Positions 8,980 to 17,598 of a stretch of 64,000 nucleotides of DNA are shown here, in pieces. Below the pieces are notes generated by a model that ran no database searches, was not told the origin of the DNA, and saw only the letters and a list, made by a program, of their open reading frames with translations. Location: positions 1 to 64,000 of the forward strand of contig NZ_SOCT01000013.1 in assembly GCF_004364435.1 (NCBI RefSeq). The letters are read 5' to 3'. This DNA comes from Pseudomonas sp. LP_7_YM (GTDB lineage: Bacteria; Pseudomonadota; Gammaproteobacteria; Pseudomonadales; Pseudomonadaceae). Every line of letters starts with the position of its first letter. The stretch's first letter is position 1. The translations under genes and the position numbers were made by a program.

Positions 8980-9969
8980 ATGAGCTTCGTCACTGTCGAA
9001 AACCTGCAAAAGAACTACGCCAGCACCGCCGTCTTCAGCGATATCAACTGCGTGATCAACAAGGGCGAGTTCGTCACCCTGCTCGGCCCTTCCGGCTGCG
9101 GCAAATCCACCCTGCTGCGCTGCATCGCAGGGCTGACCCCGGTGACCCGTGGCCGGATCTTTCTCGACGGCAAGAACGTTGTTCCGGTGTCGCCGCAGAG
9201 ACGCGGCATCGGCATGGTGTTCCAGAGCTACGCGCTGTTTCCCAACATGAACGTGGAGCAGAACGTCGCCTTCGGACTGCGCATGCAAAAGGTCAGCGCC
9301 GAAGAAACGAAGCAACGCGTCGCCCAAGTGCTGAAGCTGGTAGAGCTGAGCGAGTTGGCCAAGCGTTACCCGCACCAGATGTCCGGTGGGCAATGTCAGC
9401 GCGTGGCGTTGGCACGCTCACTGGTGACGCGCCCTCGCCTGTTGCTGCTCGATGAGCCCCTGTCAGCACTGGACGCACGGATTCGCAAGCACTTGCGTGA
9501 ACAGATTCGCGCCATTCAGCAGGAATTGGGCCTGACCACTATCTTCGTCACCCACGACCAGGAAGAAGCGCTGACCCTGTCCGACCGGATCTTCCTGATG
9601 AATCAGGGCCGGATCGTGCAGAGCGGCGACGCGGAAACCCTGTACACCGCACCGGTCGATGCATTCGCCGCAGGCTTCATCGGCAACTACAACCTGCTCG
9701 AACCTGACGACGCCAGCCGTCTGATGCAGCGCCCGATCAACAGCCGCGTTGCGATACGCCCGGAAGCAATTGAGTTGAGCCTGACCGGCGCGCTGGAAGG
9801 TGAAGTGCGCAGCCACAGCCTGCTGGGTAACGTGATCCGCTACCGGGTCGAGGCGCGCGGCGTCGAACTGGTGGTCGATGTGCTCAACCGCTCGGCCAAT
9901 GACTTGCACCCCAACGGTCGACGCGTCACCCTGCACATCGAAGCGTCAGCGCTGTGTGAAGTCGCTTAA
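8980..9969 (+). CDS. ABC transporter ATP-binding protein
   Basis: A 329-residue ATPase that powers the importer. Walker A is GPSGCGKST (36-44), the Q-loop FQSYALFP (Q82), the signature MSGGQ (134-138), Walker B LLLLDEP (154-160), D-loop SALD and switch histidine H192 in VTHDQEE. A C-terminal TOBE-like domain follows from about residue 250. It is the last gene of the tightly packed transport unit. Its arrangement with two permeases, a binding protein and a UTRA regulator resembles phnSTUV/phnR-type systems, but that similarity is of layout only. Confidence 0.93.
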   Translation: MSFVTVENLQKNYASTAVFSDINCVINKGEFVTLLGPSGCGKSTLLRCIAGLTPVTRGRIFLDGKNVVPVSPQRRGIGMVFQSYALFPNMNVEQNVAFGLRMQKVSAEETKQRVAQVLKLVELSELAKRYPHQMSGGQCQRVALARSLVTRPRLLLLDEPLSALDARIRKHLREQIRAIQQELGLTTIFVTHDQEEALTLSDRIFLMNQGRIVQSGDAETLYTAPVDAFAAGFIGNYNLLEPDDASRLMQRPINSRVAIRPEAIELSLTGALEGEVRSHSLLGNVIRYRVEARGVELVVDVLNRSANDLHPNGRRVTLHIEASALCEVA

Positions 9970-9976
9970 AGAGTAG

Positions 9977-10057
9977 CGACAAGTGACGAGCTGCAAGCTA
10001 CAAGAAAAACCGCATTACTGCGGCTCCCTCTTGCAACTCGCCGCTCGAAACTTGCCA
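9977..10057. repeat. Long imperfect hairpin repeat (AAGTGACGAGCTGCAAGCT type)
   Basis: The left arm (AAGTGACGAGCTGCAAGC...) pairs imperfectly with the right arm ending CTCGAAACTTG around an inner perfect CCGCA/TGCGG hairpin. A related element lies at 63700-63795. It follows the ATPase gene and may end or attenuate its transcript before the HAD gene. Confidence 0.55.
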
Positions 10058-10106
10058 CTGTGCGCCGTACACCGGCCCCATCGACAATGTTTTAAGGAGC
10101 GCGCGC

Positions 10107-10760
10107 ATGGCGTTAGCCATTTTTGACCTGGACGAAACCCTGATTCACGGCGACTGCTCAAGCCTCTGGAGCGAGCAGATGGGCCGGCTGGGCTGGGTCG
10201 ATCCCGAGTCGTTCATGAACAAAGACCATCAGCTGATGGAGGCCTACAGCAAGGGCGAGCTGGCGATGGAGGACTACATGGTCTTCAGCCTGGATCCGAT
10301 GATTGGCCGCACGCCGCAGGAGGTGGAGTTCCTGGTGGGCCCGTGGGTCGAGGACTTCATCGAGCCGATCATCTTTAGCGACGCGACCAAAGCCATCGCC
10401 CAACACCGTGCCGCCGGCGACCGCATCCTGATCATTTCCGCCTCCGGCATGCATCTGGTAAAGGCCATCGCCGAGCGCATCGGTGTGGATGAAGTGCTGG
10501 CCATCGACCTGGAAATCATCCACGGTGTCTACAGCGGCCAAACCACAGGCGTGCTCACCTACCGCGAAGGCAAGATCACTCGCCTGCTGCAGTGGCTGGA
10601 TCAGGAAGGCGAAAACCTCGAAGGCGCGAGTTTCTATTCCGATTCGCGCAATGATTTACCGCTGCTGCAGAAGGTGGATTTCCCCCATGCAGTCAATCCC
10701 GACCCTGCGTTGCGCGAGGTTGCAGAAGAGGCCGGGTGGCCGATTCATCACTGGAGGTAA
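10107..10760 (+). CDS. HAD-IB family phosphatase (SerB-like)
   Basis: A 217-residue cytoplasmic phosphohydrolase. The HAD motif I is DLDET (D7, D9, T11), motif II is the serine of ILIISASG, and motif IV is FYSDSRND. A C1-type cap lies between motifs I and II. The start is preceded by AAGGAG. It is separated from the ABC operon by 137 bases holding a hairpin repeat, so it may be transcribed partly on its own. Placement behind a phosphatase-superfamily hydrolase suggests it removes phosphate from an imported compound, but it could be an independent small-molecule phosphatase. Confidence 0.88.
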   Translation: MALAIFDLDETLIHGDCSSLWSEQMGRLGWVDPESFMNKDHQLMEAYSKGELAMEDYMVFSLDPMIGRTPQEVEFLVGPWVEDFIEPIIFSDATKAIAQHRAAGDRILIISASGMHLVKAIAERIGVDEVLAIDLEIIHGVYSGQTTGVLTYREGKITRLLQWLDQEGENLEGASFYSDSRNDLPLLQKVDFPHAVNPDPALREVAEEAGWPIHHWR

Positions 10761-10815
10761 GCACCCGGGGCTGCCCGCTTGCAGCCCGTTATGGCCGGAC
10801 CGACGGTAGCAAAAC

Positions 10816-10831
10816 CTGTCATTTCTGACAG
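10816..10831. promoter_or_regulatory. Palindrome CTGTCA-N4-TGACAG upstream of the Ig-like operon
   Basis: CTGTCATTTCTGACAG is a perfect 6-bp inverted repeat 63 bases before the ATG at 10895. The same palindrome, continuing into TAG and followed 25 bases later by TAAT, occurs at 26239-26254 in front of the opposing group of related genes. It is a candidate operator or activator site for a shared regulator. Confidence 0.6.
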
Positions 10832-10857
10832 TAGGCAGAATCTGCACTCCAGCGCTT

Positions 10858-10891
10858 AATTACTCCTCTGTCTAACTGACACGGAGTCATT
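10858..10891 (+). promoter_or_regulatory. Hairpin covering the ribosome-binding site of the mosaic adhesin gene
   Basis: ACTCC (10862-10866) pairs with GGAGT (10883-10887), which contains the Shine-Dalgarno sequence. TGTC (10869-10872) pairs with GACA (10878-10881), and AAT/ATT extends the base. The folded form would hide the ribosome-binding site. ACACGGAGT also resembles an RsmA/CsrA-binding motif. Confidence 0.4.
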
Positions 10892-10894
10892 CCA

Positions 10895-13800
10895 ATGGAT
10901 GCCACCCCTACCTCATCTTCAGCTCTCACTCCTCTTGCTTTCCACGCATTGATGGACTTGGAGATTCCCGGCGCCATAGGCCCTCTCCCAGACGGGTCTT
11001 TGGGGATCAACATCGCCGCAGCACAGACCAACTTCCCCCTGCAGGGCCTGCAGTTGTACATCCAGCCCTGGTCTGACATGGCCACTGGCAACAGCTATCA
11101 GATTATGCTCGACAACAGACAAGTAGCTTCGGGTGTCCTCGGAGAAGGTGAGGCAAACGCGCGCGTAGTCGCGTTCGTGCCCAGCTCAAACCTGATCAAC
11201 GCTAGCGGTCAGCATAGCTTGAGCTATGTTATTCGGCGCCCCGGACAAAACCCCGAGCAGTCTGGCGAGCTACAACTAACCGTCAAACAAAATGCCCCGG
11301 GAGGGGTTGATGAGGATGGCAGTACGCCCGGACATTCGGAGCTGAATTTCTCGCTCCCCGACAACATAGAGCAAGGCGGCGTGGACGCTGCGGATGCCAA
11401 GGCCGGCGTGATCGCCACCATCCATCCTTATCCGAATATGGCCGAAGGTGATGACATCAAGTTGTCCTGGGGCGGCCAGTTTGTCCATCATCATCCGGTC
11501 AGCCAGGCGGAAATCAACAAGGACATCAAGATCATCATCGACGAGCAAACCATTCTCGCGGCGGGTGACGTCGACGATCCAGGATTGTCGGTAACGTTCG
11601 AAGTCTATGATCTGGTACTCAACCGCTCTTCTGACTGGAGCGCCGAAAAGCGTATCACTGTTGATACAGGTAACTCACGCCTGGATGCCCCCTTCGTCGA
11701 AGAGGCCGTGAACGGTACATTGGATCTGGATGTTCTGGGAGCCGCAGTTGCAACACTGCAAATCTGGGCAGCCAGTGCTAACTTCGCCCTTGGTGACCAA
11801 CTGATCGGGAGGGTCTCAGGGACCGCCGACGACGGCGCGCTGGTGAGTTATGAGTCACCCGCCGTAACCGTTAACGCACTCAACCGGGTCTACGTGATAC
11901 AGATCCCAAACGCGATCGTTCGTCGTCTGGCCAAAACGCAGGCGGTTTTTTCCTACACCCGAACCCGAGCAGGCAACATTACCCGCTCGCGTAGCCAATT
12001 CGTCAACGTCATAGGCAGCGCTGTCGGTATGGCGGCGCCTATCGCCAAGGATGCGGTACAGGGCGCACTCGCCCCTGAGCTGACAAGAACCTATATCGAG
12101 ATCCCCTGGGATGACAACATGGCCTCAGGCGATCAAGTCACTTTGCGCTGGATCGGCATCCGCGCTGACCTCACGGTCTACGACCCCGTCTTGGCCCCAC
12201 GCTCCATCACCGGTCGCGATGAGGCCAACAAACTCCCCCTTTCCATCATTGTGGACGGTGTCCACCTCAGAGCGATTGACGGGGGTACGTTGCAGCTGTT
12301 TTTCGAACTGGCCAAGGACACTCCCGAAGGACCTGTCGTGCGAGAGTCTGCCAGGGCTACCTTACTGGCCGTCGGTGCGCCGCGAGCCGAATTGCCCCTA
12401 CCCATTGTGGAGGGTGTCGAAGACGGCGTAATAAACCCGGACCTGCCGGGCACCACGCTCACCGCTCCACGTTATTCGAACATGCAGATTGGCGATGTAG
12501 TGCATTACCTGTGGGATGGCACCCATACCGAAGAACTGGAGGACTCTCTCAGAATTACATCGTTCAGCAAAGACAAGGACGTCGTTTTCAACATTGAGGC
12601 CGAATTCATCAAGGGCAACGAAGAAGGCAGCGTAGCCGCTTCGTACTGGGTAGACCGTATCGAAGGGCGGCGCAGCAATTCCGAGATTCTCGAATTCAAG
12701 GTCGGCACGGAGCAACAGCTTCTGCCACCACCGAGAGTGCCCGGCAGCGAGGACGGCACGCTGGATCTGGCAGAAGTGCCCAATGGTGCGTCGGTTGTAA
12801 TCGCCGCCTGGCTTGATATGGCCGTTGGTGACCAGGTTTACATGACCTGGGCCGATGATCAGGATACACCTGCCTTCACGCTAGACAGATCAATTCGAGG
12901 CAGCGACCTAGGTACAGACATAACTTTCACGGTGCCACTGGTCGAGGTGACGAAGAACGTTAACGGTAATGTGAGCGTCAGCTATCGGGTCGAACCCCTA
13001 GAGGGCGGCGATTTCTCCTCTCAGATTCATTCGTTCGATGTTCGCGATGAATTACCAATCCAGCTGCCCTTACCGGTCATCGTTGAAGCCGTCGGCGGCC
13101 TACTGGACCCCGAAAACGTGCTCAACGGAGCCAAAGTGCGCATCGCAGTCGAGGCTCAGCTCAAGACCGGCGATTCGGTGACACTGACCTGGGCAGGACA
13201 GCCGGGTAACGGCAGCGTTAAACCGACTCAACCGGTCGTTTCGAATGGCGAGTTGTTGATTCCGATCGCGTATGCCACGGTGAAAGCCAACGACGGCTTC
13301 CAGGTCACTCTCAGCTACACCGTCAGACGTGCTGATGGCACGGCTGAAGGCCCCTCACCCGCCAACAAATATGATGTCAAAAGCGCCATTGCCCCGGGGC
13401 TGCTTAACGTCATGGGGGCCCGATTCTGCCGTGGCACGTATAGGGCATCGGCAGGCCCGAGCAGGATCAGCGCCTTTAACGATACCACTGGTAATCCACT
13501 GGTCGCCGAATGGCAATACCAGGACGACACCACCTGGATTCAAGGCAACACCTGGGAGGACACCCGCCCTGAGATTGAGCTGCATGTGCGCACCAGCGAC
13601 GACCATGTAGTGCTTAAACCTATCAATTTTATTGGTAACGGCAACGACACCACCACTGCCGGTGACGCAGCGCAGGTTGCTCATCGCGATATAGGTGATG
13701 TGGTGGGTTGGGGCCATGCGGCCTATGGCGGCGCGATCCCGGCCACGATCATCACCATGGACGATATCGTCGAAGTGTGCTGCACACGCAGTGCTTATGC

Positions 13801-15820
13801 CGCGCGTCGCGAGAATAGCCATGTGGTGGCGTGGGGAAATACTGTCGAGGGCGGCTCATTGGGCGCGGTAGCATCTGATAATTTCGTCTCGCTTTCAAGT
13901 AACAGCATTGCCTTCGCCGGTATCAAGGCCGATGGCAAAGTCTATGGATGGGGTAATGCTGCGGCAGGCGGTACGGTTCCAGACCCTATTCAGGCTTTCA
14001 GCGATATTACCCAGATAATAGGCGCGGGAACCGCATTTGCCGCAATTCGCAACACCGGTCAGGTAGTCGCTTGGGGGACGCCGGCGGCGGGCGGGGTAGT
14101 TCCTCCAGACATCGGAACCTTCACCGACATCATCAAGGTTTCCGGCAACTTCACTGCCTTCGCGGCTCTGCGACGCAATGGCCGAGTGGTGGCATGGGGT
14201 ACTGCCGCCAATGGCGGTACAGTGAGCCAGGAAGCCGCCGCAGCCACCGTCGCCCAGTTGGGTGCCAGCACCGCTCGTGCTTTCTCGTTAATCACCACCT
14301 CCGGGCAGGTTGTGGCTTGGGGCGATCTGACCTACGGCGGCAATGTGCCCGCTGACATCAGGACCTTTACCGATATCCGGGAGGTCAGCGCAACCTGGCA
14401 GGCTTTTGCGGCATTGCGGGGCAATGGCCGAGTGGTTGCTTGGGGCGTCGACGCTGCAGGCGGAATCGTACCCCCCGATATCGCGACCCTGAACGACATT
14501 GTGCAGGTGGTTGGCAATTCCAAGGCATTCGCGGCACTACGCCGCAATGGGACAGTGGTCGCATGGGGAGACGCAACGGTTGGCGGCAATACCGCCGCGG
14601 TAGTGACTCAATTGATCAAGGTGAAAGCGGTCTACGCCAATAGTCAGAGTTTCGTCGCCTTGAGGTCCGATGGTGAAATCGTCACTTGGGGCAATGCGGC
14701 CGGTGGCGGTGACAGCAGTGCTGTCCAGTCGCTGCTGCGCAATCGGGTATCGTATGAACGTAGCCTGGCCGTCAGCAGTCAGGCACTCAGGTCACAAGGC
14801 GTGCTTAATCAAACGCGGCGTTCAATCAGCTCTCCCGCCGGATCGAAGTCTACCCGATCAATGTCATCGCTCAGCGCCTTCTCGTTGAGCCTTTCCCAGT
14901 GGGCCAAACCCCGGATCAGTGAAGCGCCGGGCGATCTGCTGGATCCAGGCAACAGCCCTGATCGTCCCATCGTGGTAGCGGTGCCACCGGGGGCGCTCCA
15001 ATACAGGGATCGGGTCAACCTGTACATCGAGGATGACCTGTTCGACTACGCCATCGTGGGGCGCAACGGCCCTGGCAATGGTATTGAATACGATGTACCG
15101 GCCAGCGAGTTCATAGCTTATACCGGCGGACAAATGCGAGTGTGGTACGGCGTCGTGCCTAGCGGTGACACTGAGGAGCAACCCTCCGACATTCTGCTGC
15201 TGACCATCAGCGGTGGATTTGAGGACGACGCCACGCTGGACCTCAGCGCCCACAACTATGTTGTCGCAGAAGCCAAAGCGCCTGCAAAGATTCCGGATTT
15301 TGCGCAAGTGACCCGAACCGGCGACTGGGGGACCGGGCCCTATACCTACACCAGCTCCGACGAGAGTATCGCCACCGTGAATAGCAGTGGGACAGTCACT
15401 GCTCTGGCCAACGGCAAAACCACAATCACCGCCGAAGACAGCGTCGGTACGACTGCCAGCTACACCCTTACCGTGCAGGGGATCGTCGTCGTTCACTTCG
15501 TGACCGCCAGTGCCACATGGGCGGTGATGCAGAGTACGTGCGCGCAGCTTGGCCTGGAGCCGGTTTCGCTAACTGACATCAAGGCGCTGTGGAGCCGCTA
15601 CGCCGATAGCTTGCCGGTTACCACATACCTGGGATGGCTTAATTATCCGTTCTGGACGAACGACTCAGCTGGAGCAGGTACGTACTGGACCTACGACCTA
15701 AGCGGCAGCGACATCAATCAGAACGCCAGTGCCGCAGACGCAGAGTTGCCCATGCAGGCACTGGGCATCTCACGGACAGGAGCAGGAGTTTCAGCTGCGC
15801 CCGCAACTGGTCAGCAGTAA
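10895..15820 (+). CDS. Giant mosaic protein: Ig-like repeats, RCC1-like propeller, Big_2 and lectin-like C-terminus
   Basis: A 1641-residue protein I do not recognise as a named gene. Residues 1 to about 830 hold seven units of roughly 100-130 residues with the recurring pattern P.V.EAVGG.LDP...GD.V.LTW.G. After a short unknown domain (FCRGTYRAS onwards) come about nine 41-residue repeats (residues 930-1290) built on VVAWG...GG.VP.DI...FAALR.NG, an RCC1-type beta-propeller pattern. A serine-rich linker, a further Ig-like unit, a Big_2 domain (SSDESIATVNSSGTVTALA) and a C-terminal C-type-lectin-like domain (TCAQLGLEPVSL, YLGWLNYPFW) follow. No signal peptide, membrane segment or beta-barrel is present, which is odd for an adhesin. 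It heads a plus-strand group with the next two genes. Confidence 0.85.
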   Translation: MDATPTSSSALTPLAFHALMDLEIPGAIGPLPDGSLGINIAAAQTNFPLQGLQLYIQPWSDMATGNSYQIMLDNRQVASGVLGEGEANARVVAFVPSSNLINASGQHSLSYVIRRPGQNPEQSGELQLTVKQNAPGGVDEDGSTPGHSELNFSLPDNIEQGGVDAADAKAGVIATIHPYPNMAEGDDIKLSWGGQFVHHHPVSQAEINKDIKIIIDEQTILAAGDVDDPGLSVTFEVYDLVLNRSSDWSAEKRITVDTGNSRLDAPFVEEAVNGTLDLDVLGAAVATLQIWAASANFALGDQLIGRVSGTADDGALVSYESPAVTVNALNRVYVIQIPNAIVRRLAKTQAVFSYTRTRAGNITRSRSQFVNVIGSAVGMAAPIAKDAVQGALAPELTRTYIEIPWDDNMASGDQVTLRWIGIRADLTVYDPVLAPRSITGRDEANKLPLSIIVDGVHLRAIDGGTLQLFFELAKDTPEGPVVRESARATLLAVGAPRAELPLPIVEGVEDGVINPDLPGTTLTAPRYSNMQIGDVVHYLWDGTHTEELEDSLRITSFSKDKDVVFNIEAEFIKGNEEGSVAASYWVDRIEGRRSNSEILEFKVGTEQQLLPPPRVPGSEDGTLDLAEVPNGASVVIAAWLDMAVGDQVYMTWADDQDTPAFTLDRSIRGSDLGTDITFTVPLVEVTKNVNGNVSVSYRVEPLEGGDFSSQIHSFDVRDELPIQLPLPVIVEAVGGLLDPENVLNGAKVRIAVEAQLKTGDSVTLTWAGQPGNGSVKPTQPVVSNGELLIPIAYATVKANDGFQVTLSYTVRRADGTAEGPSPANKYDVKSAIAPGLLNVMGARFCRGTYRASAGPSRISAFNDTTGNPLVAEWQYQDDTTWIQGNTWEDTRPEIELHVRTSDDHVVLKPINFIGNGNDTTTAGDAAQVAHRDIGDVVGWGHAAYGGAIPATIITMDDIVEVCCTRSAYAARRENSHVVAWGNTVEGGSLGAVASDNFVSLSSNSIAFAGIKADGKVYGWGNAAAGGTVPDPIQAFSDITQIIGAGTAFAAIRNTGQVVAWGTPAAGGVVPPDIGTFTDIIKVSGNFTAFAALRRNGRVVAWGTAANGGTVSQEAAAATVAQLGASTARAFSLITTSGQVVAWGDLTYGGNVPADIRTFTDIREVSATWQAFAALRGNGRVVAWGVDAAGGIVPPDIATLNDIVQVVGNSKAFAALRRNGTVVAWGDATVGGNTAAVVTQLIKVKAVYANSQSFVALRSDGEIVTWGNAAGGGDSSAVQSLLRNRVSYERSLAVSSQALRSQGVLNQTRRSISSPAGSKSTRSMSSLSAFSLSLSQWAKPRISEAPGDLLDPGNSPDRPIVVAVPPGALQYRDRVNLYIEDDLFDYAIVGRNGPGNGIEYDVPASEFIAYTGGQMRVWYGVVPSGDTEEQPSDILLLTISGGFEDDATLDLSAHNYVVAEAKAPAKIPDFAQVTRTGDWGTGPYTYTSSDESIATVNSSGTVTALANGKTTITAEDSVGTTASYTLTVQGIVVVHFVTASATWAVMQSTCAQLGLEPVSLTDIKALWSRYADSLPVTTYLGWLNYPFWTNDSAGAGTYWTYDLSGSDINQNASAADAELPMQALGISRTGAGVSAAPATGQQ

Positions 15821-15891
15821 CCACAAAGGTATCCGCCCGGTCTATTGGGCCGGGCGGTTCTGCGGCTTTGCACACTTATGTCAGGACGACG

Positions 15892-17511
15892 ATGAACATG
15901 CTATCGACCGCCATCAAGAGGGTGGCCCTGTTGCTATTACTCTACGCACTCAACGCCCAGGCTGCCCTCACCGGCCCGGAAACGACGCAGCTACTCAACA
16001 ACCGCTACCAGAGCACCACTACCACCTGCGCAGCCAGCAAACCTGCCTGGTATTGCAACGGCGTACTGGTGAAAACGCGAACACCTGTAGCAGGCCAGCC
16101 GTTCTGGCAGCATGACAGCAACGCCACAGCCCTGGGCGCCGAAGGCGTGGTCTATCTACGCAAGGATCTGGGCATATCCCAACTCACTCAAGCCAACGGC
16201 GTGATCTTCAGTGACCTGTTCACGGCCATCGGCGAAGGCAAGACGCTGGACGTGCTCTGTGCCTACCCTTTCACTCAGGAGCTGGACGCCAGCCGAAGCG
16301 ATTACGGTTGCGCCCTGATGACCTCAGCGACGACCGCCGATGTGAGTTCCTGCGCAGCCCTGGGAGTGACCGACAGTCCGACCTGGCTTGCGCATTTTCA
16401 ACAATCGGGCAATCAGCCGGCACAGCAATGTTCACTGAGCAGTCTGTTGCCTCAACAATTTGATGCCAGCCTCAAGGCCCACCGAGGGTTGGGCAGTGAA
16501 TGGTCGGCAAGAGCCAATCGCTTACAAGTACGCAACTGGGACGCCAGCATCCCTCAGAGAGTGCCTGTGCAAGCGCTGTTCTATGACATCAATCAAGTGG
16601 GTACGCTGACCGCCGCACAGAAGGACCAGCGCGATTACTTTAACGCCACCGGCCAGTGGCTGCCTGTGTTGCGTATGAACCTGAACGACAGCGATGGACA
16701 AGTATTTGGCTTCAATGGCCAGGACCAGCTGTACGTCGGCTACGCGATTGCCGCAGGCATGAACGCACGCTATACCGACACGCGCCCCGAATGCTCGAAT
16801 CAACAGGCGGCGTATTTCTGCAACGGAATATTATTCCGTTCGAATGCTGCAACCACTGCCTTCCATGCCTGGGACCCAAGCCCCGGCTCGGTGAGAAATA
16901 ATGGTGTGTCGTTTTCTTATATCCGCAGCGATATCGTGATTAGCAGCGTGGTCTACAACCGGCACTTTGGCTTCACCTTCAAGGAACTGGCCGCTCCCGC
17001 CGTTTATACCCCCACCCTCCGCTGCGCATATCCGTACGATGCAGGGACCAGCGGGAGCCCTGACCCCTGCACCTTCCGCCAGGTATGCAGCGCCATTGGT
17101 ATAACCAGCGTGGACTTGTGGCTCGCTCGCTATCGCGGCAATCCTATTTTGGGGTGCGCATTCAGCGCCGACGCCGAACAGTTTCAGTTGAGCATCGACG
17201 TACGCAAAGCCATTCCCAACAGAGTCGACTGGAACGAAATCATGCTGGCGGCGTGGCCTCTAAGCATTCCAAACCAGTTACCGCTGGAGTCTTTGTATTA
17301 CCAAAGCGACAGCGGCGGATTGCCCAATGCCCAGTTCATCCAGAATGACTATTTCCAGCAGACCGGACGCTTTCTTCCGATCATGACTATGAATCTGGGA
17401 GCACCAGGCGGAGTGATGTTCTCTTATGATCCTGCGCAACAACTTGCGCCTGGGGCGCCTTCGCTGAGTTCATTTGGCACCAGACCGCAAAGCACAGTCC
17501 CACCGCCATAG
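15892..17511 (+). CDS. Secreted tandem halovibrin HvnC-like protein
   Basis: A 539-residue exported protein. ATG at 15892 is preferred because AGGA lies five bases upstream and it opens directly into a signal peptide (hydrophobic LLLLLYALNAQA). Two homologous halves follow: LNNRYQSTTTTC...WYCNGVLVKT...VVYLRKDLGI in the first, MNARYTDTRPEC...YFCNGILFRS...FSYIRSDIVIS in the second. Each continues with LCAYPF/LRCAYPY, a WLA(H/R)Y/F block and a closing FNATGQWLPVLRMNL/FQQTGRFLPIMTMNL. Conserved cysteines suggest disulphides. From memory this matches single-domain Pseudomonas proteins annotated as halovibrin HvnC; here the unit is duplicated. It is 71 bases behind the mosaic gene and probably cotranscribed. 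Confidence 0.75.
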   Translation: MNMLSTAIKRVALLLLLYALNAQAALTGPETTQLLNNRYQSTTTTCAASKPAWYCNGVLVKTRTPVAGQPFWQHDSNATALGAEGVVYLRKDLGISQLTQANGVIFSDLFTAIGEGKTLDVLCAYPFTQELDASRSDYGCALMTSATTADVSSCAALGVTDSPTWLAHFQQSGNQPAQQCSLSSLLPQQFDASLKAHRGLGSEWSARANRLQVRNWDASIPQRVPVQALFYDINQVGTLTAAQKDQRDYFNATGQWLPVLRMNLNDSDGQVFGFNGQDQLYVGYAIAAGMNARYTDTRPECSNQQAAYFCNGILFRSNAATTAFHAWDPSPGSVRNNGVSFSYIRSDIVISSVVYNRHFGFTFKELAAPAVYTPTLRCAYPYDAGTSGSPDPCTFRQVCSAIGITSVDLWLARYRGNPILGCAFSADAEQFQLSIDVRKAIPNRVDWNEIMLAAWPLSIPNQLPLESLYYQSDSGGLPNAQFIQNDYFQQTGRFLPIMTMNLGAPGGVMFSYDPAQQLAPGAPSLSSFGTRPQSTVPPP

Positions 17512-17598
17512 TGCGGTGCAACCGAGTGACACCCCACAGACCCCATACCAATAAGCATCAGCTCACGCTCCACCATCGCTGCAGATAAGGAGATCACC

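Noticed and set aside
14730..14930. Frameshift inside the mosaic gene after the last RCC1 repeat
   Set aside because: The serine-rich stretch here looks unlike the flanking domains, but neither alternative frame continues a VVAWG repeat, and the Ig-like frame resumes without a shift.
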